Positions 59,118 through 64,000 of a stretch of 64,000 bases of DNA are shown piece after piece. Position 1 is the first letter of the stretch. Each line of letters starts with the position of its first letter. The translations under genes were made by a program, and so were the position numbers. The notes under the pieces were generated by a model. That model made no database searches, was not told where the DNA came from, and saw only the letters and a list, made by a program, of their open reading frames with translations. This DNA is from Zygaena filipendulae (lineage: Eukaryota > Arthropoda > Insecta > Lepidoptera > Zygaenidae), in contig OU015671.1 in the NCBI GenBank assembly GCA_907165275.2, forward strand, positions 9,083,001 through 9,147,000, given 5' to 3'.

Positions 59118-59307
59118 TATTATAAATGTGAAAGTGTGGATGTTTGGATGTTTGTTACTCAATCACGCAAAAACGGCTGAACGGATTTGGATGAAATTTG
59201 GCATGCACGTTGTCAGGGGTACAGAGAAGAACATAGGGTACTTTTTATTCCGGAATTCCCGCGGGAACTCCGAAATTACCGCGGGTGAAACCGTGAGGCA
59301 CAGCTAG
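59118..59307 (+). mobile_element. Helitron-like element, tandem copy 2
   Basis: Begins directly after CTAG of copy 1, within the TATTATAAATG motif. Differs from copy 1 at about five of 190 positions, two of them in the terminal hairpin. Confidence 0.8.
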
Positions 59308-59862
59308 TATGATTATATTTCAACCAGGACAATTTTATAGTTGACTATCCATGTTCTGAGCCATGAGAACAAATACATAGGTAACAAAGCGGAGGTAAGA
59401 GATTACATGCGACACAGCACAAAAAGGCAAAGAAAAAAAAACCCCCGTCGAATATCCGGTGTATATCGCTCTAATTAAATGGAAAAAAATCGAGTCAACT
59501 GAACTGTACTCGGTGTTCCCTCCAGAGTAGTATCGACTTGACCCACATCGAACAATCGAGCCGAGTCGACGCGACGTGCCTCTAAATAGAGAGCCGTTTC
59601 ACTCGGCTAGTTACGGGACGTTTCGTCAAAAACACCCTCGTTGGAAAGTTTTTTCATGGCCGAAATTCTTCGTCAAATTTCGTCGAGTCGGTCTAATGGG
59701 GAAATAAAGTTTTTCGATTATCTTTCTTTTTTTTTCGCTTTCCGATTTTTTCGTTTTTTTTTTTTTTGTTAATTAAAAGTGTTTTGACCGTCTCTAGTTG
59801 TCTCTAGCTTCCGATAAAACAAGATGGTAGGTATACGTATTGGGGAACTATTTCGGTCATAT
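59308..59862. other. Low-repeat stretch, no gene recognised
   Basis: 59440-59700 has balanced composition with TCGAGTCGACGCG-type sequence and no matches in the window; 59720-59770 is T-rich. Possible regulatory DNA. Confidence 0.3.
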
Positions 59863-60103
59863 TACTAGCTGTTCCCCGCGGTTTTACCCGGAGTAATTTC
59901 TTTCCTGCGGGGACTCCGGGACAAAAAGTCTGTCAGTTTGTTCCGGCTAATCTCTGAAACGGCTGGACCGATTTTAACGGGATTTTCACTGGCAGATAGC
60001 TGATGTTATAAGGAATAACTTAGGCTACCTACTTTAATAGTAGAAAAATTTGTTCCCGTGGAATTCCGAAACTCACGCGGGTGGAACCGCGGGGCACAAC
60101 TAG
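59863..60103. mobile_element. Helitron-like remnants, facing
   Basis: Minus 3' end CTAGCTGTTCCCCGCGG, then plus TGTTCCGGCTAATCTCTG to GGGGCACAACTAG|T. Confidence 0.6.
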
Positions 60104-60388
60104 TTTAAAATAACCAGAGAACGCGCTTTAAAGATTCAATTTCCAATGTAAACTTTTGTGAAAAGATATTTTTGCTCATCTTAAATAGTGTTGAGGGAAT
60201 CCCCGGTGGTTTTCTCAAAGGCTGCTCGCAAACGTCTCTTGACTTTGTAAACGCTAGTTTTAGTTTCCGAACGGCTTATTATGTAAAGGAGATAGAAGAT
60301 TCTTTTCATTTTGATATTTCGACCTCCTCATTCTTATGATATCCTTGTTTAATAGATTTGTTTGTGCCAGTAGGCTATATTTGCTGAA

Positions 60389-60560
60389 TCCCTACTAATA
60401 TTATAAATATTAACTCTGTCTGTCTGTCTATTACGCTTTCACGCCTTGATGGCTCAACCGATTGTGATGAAATTTTATACACACGTTGTCAGGAATACAG
60501 AAAAGGACATAGGGTACTTTGTATCCCGGTATTCCTGCGGGATCTCCGGAAGAGCGAGTA
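60389..60560 (+). mobile_element. Helitron-like element, 3' truncated
   Basis: CCCTACTAATATTATAAATA start, TTACGCTTTCACGCCTTG, and stops after GCGGGATCTCCGG. Confidence 0.6.
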
Positions 60561-60716
60561 TGACATATAGTAATTTAAAATATGATATTTTAAGCTGTTG
60601 CGTGCGTTAATTTCGGAGTTACCGCGGGAACCCCGGAATAAATGTATTGAGTAGTTTATGTATTTATATGGTATATAGTATATATTTTTATTATGGTATA
60701 TGGTATATATTTACAT

Positions 60717-60904
60717 AGTATAATGTTTGGAATGCTTTACCCAACCACCCGTGTCTATGTATTTTTGTTTGTCCTTTCGCATAATTGGTTGTCTGGAAGA
60801 GATCGCAACTATGCGATAAGACCGCCACTTGCTTTCTCCTTTTTCTTTAGGTACTGTAACATTGTTATTTTATGTGCAATAAAGGATTAAATAAATAAAT
60901 AAAA
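60717..60904 (+). repeat. Non-LTR 3' end, GCGATAAGACCGCC family
   Basis: Near-identical to 46455-46642; (AAAT)n tail. Flanked by TATAGTATATATTT-like runs in both places. Confidence 0.7.
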
Positions 60905-61129
60905 TGTAACGTAAGTCCTTTCCCGTATCCCTTACAACATGTATGTAAAATTTCATGCTGATCGGTTGAGTAGTTAAGGCATGAAAGCGTAAACAAACTC
61001 ACATTCGCATTTTTAATATAAGGATAGCTACTTAAAAGCGGCTTTAGTGTAAAATATCTATTGACCTCAACACAATAGATAATATAATCCAGTTTAACTG
61101 CTTATCATAGTTTTCGCAACCGTACCTAT

Positions 61130-61228
61130 GGGCAGCAGGCCACAGCTCGCGCCGCTGATAGCTGTGGCCAACTTCTTATGTTGTCTACCATTTGTTTTCG
61201 CCGCCGTGGCTGTGGCCAAGGGGTAAGA
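61130..61228. repeat. Half of the GC-rich fold-back element
   Basis: GGCCACAGCTCGCGCCGCTG to GTGGCCAAGGGG; the centre and right arm are shared with 28940-29045. Confidence 0.6.
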
Positions 61229-61236
61229 CCGTCTTA

Positions 61237-61530
61237 AATAGGCTATTTGACTAATTGTTTTTAGTCCGTCTTGTAGATTATTAAAAAATATCGGACACAT
61301 ATTTTTTCTTTTTTTCCCTAATCAAAAAATAACAGCGATACGTTGAGTTGAAATTTCGCGTGACGTCACTAACTAGTACAGTTTGTATGGCGGCTTGTAT
61401 AAGTGACGTCACGAGCCCCCACCCTAAAATTTAATGCGTTTTATCTCTGTGTATTTTCATTTATTTGAAAAATAAAAAAATACGTGTCTAATGATTTTTA
61501 AATTTTCAAAATGTTGTCAACATCCCTATT
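61237..61530 (+). mobile_element. MITE family A, copy 13
   Basis: Ends AATAGGCTATTTGACT and TCAACATCCCTATT; both TGACGTCA motifs are intact around a short core. Confidence 0.8.
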
Positions 61531-61559
61531 TTCATCGGATCATAACAAGATTGGAATAC

Positions 61560-61650
61560 CTGTACGTTGTTTACGGGGCTTGAACCCGCGTCAGCTGGAA
61601 TAGCATTCAGGTTTAACTTCCTACTAAACCAACGGCGCGGTGCTCTCTGG
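61560..61650 (-). repeat. tRNA-derived SINE head (second SINE family)
   Basis: Minus strand: TTGGTTTAGTAGG (A box) and GGGTTCAAGCCCCG (B box), related to 4715-4792. No aligned cloverleaf, so it is not called a tRNA gene. Confidence 0.5.
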
Positions 61651-62805
61651 AAAATGAAGGAGATAAATCAAAATTCTGTGGGAAAACTGTATTAAAGATG
61701 GTCTCCCGCGGCTACCCGAAATTCCAAGGCCTAAATTACTCGCTACTTTACACCAAATTGTTGAATTCCCGCGGTTTCACACGCACAAATGTCAGTATTC
61801 CCGCGGGAATTCCGAGATGAAAATATGCTATGTCGTTTAGGGATACTGTAACTTTCTATCAGGGAAATAATATGAGTTTGTCCGATAGAAATAAACATAC
61901 AAAAATCAAGTTTTTTCTCATTCTAATATCTACTAAATTAGTTAACCGTGTTTATTCTAGTAATGATGCAACTGTTTTGCGCATTACAAGACTACAAAAT
62001 CCGGTTGAAGTCTTAAAACAAAATTCGCTATCAATTGTTTTGCTTTCCTCAAGGTTATATTCATATACAAGGTGTAAAAAGACCAGCGATATAACCGCTA
62101 GGAATCCATATAAAATAGTAATTGAAGTTATTCTGCAGTAAAAATATTGTTGAGAAATGTAAATTTATTTTTACGTAAAAAAAAATTTACTTACAAATCT
62201 ACACCACAGTATAACTACCAAGTTACTTTAGAAAAAATATTGGTCACGGGATAAACTACAAAATTATGCAATAAGTAGAACAAAATTTGCAAACTTTGAG
62301 ATATTAATATCTTGAAAAACGTTGATTTCCCAGCTGAATTTCTACGTCTAAAATATTCGTACTGGTGTAGGGAATATCATAGTTTCAGATATGTCGGAGG
62401 TTTTCTGACACCCTGTATATTATATCTAGTACACAATTCGCCAAGAGTAAAGTAAAATAATTTCCATTTTAATAACCGAAAGATGGACTTATTTTAAATG
62501 AAAAACACGTTCTAATAGCTCGCAGGACCGCTTCGAGTTACAAGTTTAAACTTAGTTAAAATTTTCATAACTTCCCGTAAACTAGATTAAACTATTTTGA
62601 ATTCCCACTTGAAGGCTATAATACTGGCGCGGCGTGAGTTATTATTCGATTTAACATTTTCAATGAACGAATGTAGCTCGAGTAACGTAGACTAATATTG
62701 TAGGTCTGTGTTGAGTGATGTTTCGGAGTTATTTCTTGGGGTTTTGCATCGTAAAACACAGCAGGTATACCTTTTAATCTACGACGGTGGAAGTCATAGA
62801 TCAAA
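61651..62805. other. Gene-free stretch
   Basis: A Helitron-like scrap lies near 61752-61850 (TTCCCGCGGTTTCACACG). GACACCCTGTATATTATA near 62409 resembles a DNA-element end. The frame at 61830-62141 shows no domain. Confidence 0.35.
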
Positions 62806-62806
62806 A

Positions 62807-62990
62807 CTAGTTGTTCCCCGATTCCATTTCAGAGTTCCCGTAAGAGTTCTGAGATAAGAAATACACCACGTCCTTCTCTGTACCCCTGGCAACGTGTATG
62901 CAAAATTTCATGATGATCGGTTGAGCCGTTGAGGCGTGAAAGCGTAACAAACAAACAAAGTCACTCTCGCATTCATAATACATGGTGTGG
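62807..62990 (-). mobile_element. Helitron-like element, minus orientation
   Basis: CTAGTTGTTCCCCGATTCC start; CCTTCTCTGTACCCCTGGC, ATGCAAAATTTCATGATG and a CACTCTCGCATTCATAATA end. Confidence 0.65.
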
Positions 62991-63069
62991 ATAGAATATA
63001 TTAAATAAAATACGAATGTTTTATTCAACGAACAACGGTCACGATCCACAAATTCTAAAAACCTACAAA

Positions 63070-63378
63070 TCTATATACATATATAAAAATTAATCCCAAT
63101 TTCCCTCGGTCACGGCATCACGCACGAACGGCTGGACCAATTTCGCTAATTCTTTTTTGTTGTGTCTGTTATTGTAAGGAGAAGAAGAATATGAAAGAAG
63201 TTTGGAGTTCCTGCGCGAATTCCGAAACTCGTGCGGGTGAATCTCTGAATGGGCTGAACCGATATCGACGGGACTTTCACTGCTAATTAGCTGATGTTAT
63301 AAGAAGTAAATTAGGCTACTTCGGAGTTCCTGCGGGAATCCCGAAACTCACGCGGGTGAAACCGCGGGGCACAGCTAG
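63070..63378 (+). mobile_element. Helitron-like element
   Basis: CTATATACATATATAAAAA start, CACGAACGGCTGGACC, and ends ACCGCGGGGCACAGCTAG|T. Confidence 0.7.
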
Positions 63379-63752
63379 TTCCATATATTTTCGTTCAAAA
63401 CCAACGATACGAATATCTTTGTTTCGTTCACAATTTTGTACTATTCAACCACTTTAGCACATCGCTTTGGCTTGTAAATTATACGAGAGTTTAATGCTTG
63501 TCGACGCGATGATAGTGTTATCCTAAACAGCAAAAATCACCACGAAAATATTTGTGTTAACACGATTTAACCTTAAAAAACCCCTCAATTGACCCGCCAC
63601 ACCCCACTCTTTATAGCATGAGACCCAGCGCACAGTGGGGCATAAATGTCCCGTGGCCTGGGTGCTAATAAACATGGCTACAACATGACACCGACAAAAA
63701 AAGGTCAGCGGCGATGCGAACTAGCGTGGAGGGTTCCCGTGAAGAGAACTTA
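63379..63752. other. Gene-free stretch
   Basis: 63560-63700 is a balanced-composition, non-repeated segment (ACAGTGGGGCATAAATGTCC); no gene recognised. Confidence 0.3.
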
Positions 63753-63989
63753 CGGCCGCACTCAGAGTCGACTTTAATGATTACTTAGTTAAGTATACAT
63801 TTTTAAAACAAAACTGCCGCAATCAGAGACGTTCAGTAAATTAATGTTAGTTGGCATTTAATGAGATGTAACTTAATTAGTTAAATCCCATTAAAATTAA
63901 TTTATTAAACTTGTCTGATTGCGGCAGTTTTGTTTTAAAAATCTATACTCAACTAAGTAATCATTAAAGTCGACTCTGAGTGCGGCGGT
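63753..63989. mobile_element. Fold-back MITE family E, copy 3
   Basis: Same arms as copies 1 and 2, TA flanks, and the same CGGCCGCAC left-end variant as copy 2. The inner right arm is more diverged. Confidence 0.85.
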
Positions 63990-64000
63990 TAAACTTACCG

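Noticed and set aside
61560..61650. Possible tRNA gene on the minus strand
   Set aside because: Only A and B boxes are convincing; a related degenerate copy at 4715 points to a SINE head.

Overview
This window is eukaryotic, repeat-saturated and AT-rich, and looks like a lepidopteran (moth or butterfly) chromosome. The signs are one intron-split insect neuronal/epithelial receptor gene, dozens of short Helitron-like pieces ending in CTAG|T, tRNA-derived SINEs, non-LTR 3' tails ending in short tandem repeats, and many small inverted-repeat (MITE) elements. No rRNA gene, functional tRNA gene, CRISPR array or bacterial-type operon was seen. The species cannot be named from the sequence alone.

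The only convincing host gene is on the minus strand at about 7025-10479. It is a kekkon-family LRR/Ig single-pass membrane protein of 781 residues, made from two coding exons (10403-8957 and 7923-7025), with a spliced 5' UTR exon piece (10479-10404). Its promoter and first exon must lie at a higher coordinate. The low-repeat blocks at 37-41 kb, 49.4-51.3 kb and 51.3-54.6 kb may be its long 5' intron, enhancers or first exon, but this is inference.

Everything else recognisable is mobile DNA. (1) Thirteen copies of a ~330 bp MITE (family A here) carry paired TGACGTCA motifs. (2) Helitron-like non-autonomous elements occur in both orientations, sometimes abutting exactly at CTAG. (3) A tRNA-derived SINE family has (ATT)n tails; one tail has become a perfect (AACGAC)72 array at 31471-31902. 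(4) A hAT-like MITE family with 8-bp target duplications ranges from ~695 bp to 215 bp to a 34-bp copy that is only two terminal repeats. (5) A complete but dead Tc1-type transposon lies at 55760-57307. (6) A 5'-truncated non-LTR reverse transcriptase lies at 32156-33405 and joins a 48-bp perfect palindrome. (7) There are several fold-back elements, the largest with ~240-bp arms at 29997-30627.

Nested insertions let relative ages be ordered: fold-back into an older repeat at 47085, SINE into a retroelement at 42511, MITE into a SINE at 41621, and hAT-like element into a dispersed repeat at 1320. No multi-gene pathway is encoded here. The interest lies in the receptor gene and in how the repeats are built. 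All reading was by eye; coordinates of repeat edges are approximate (usually within 10 bases) unless a target duplication fixes them.
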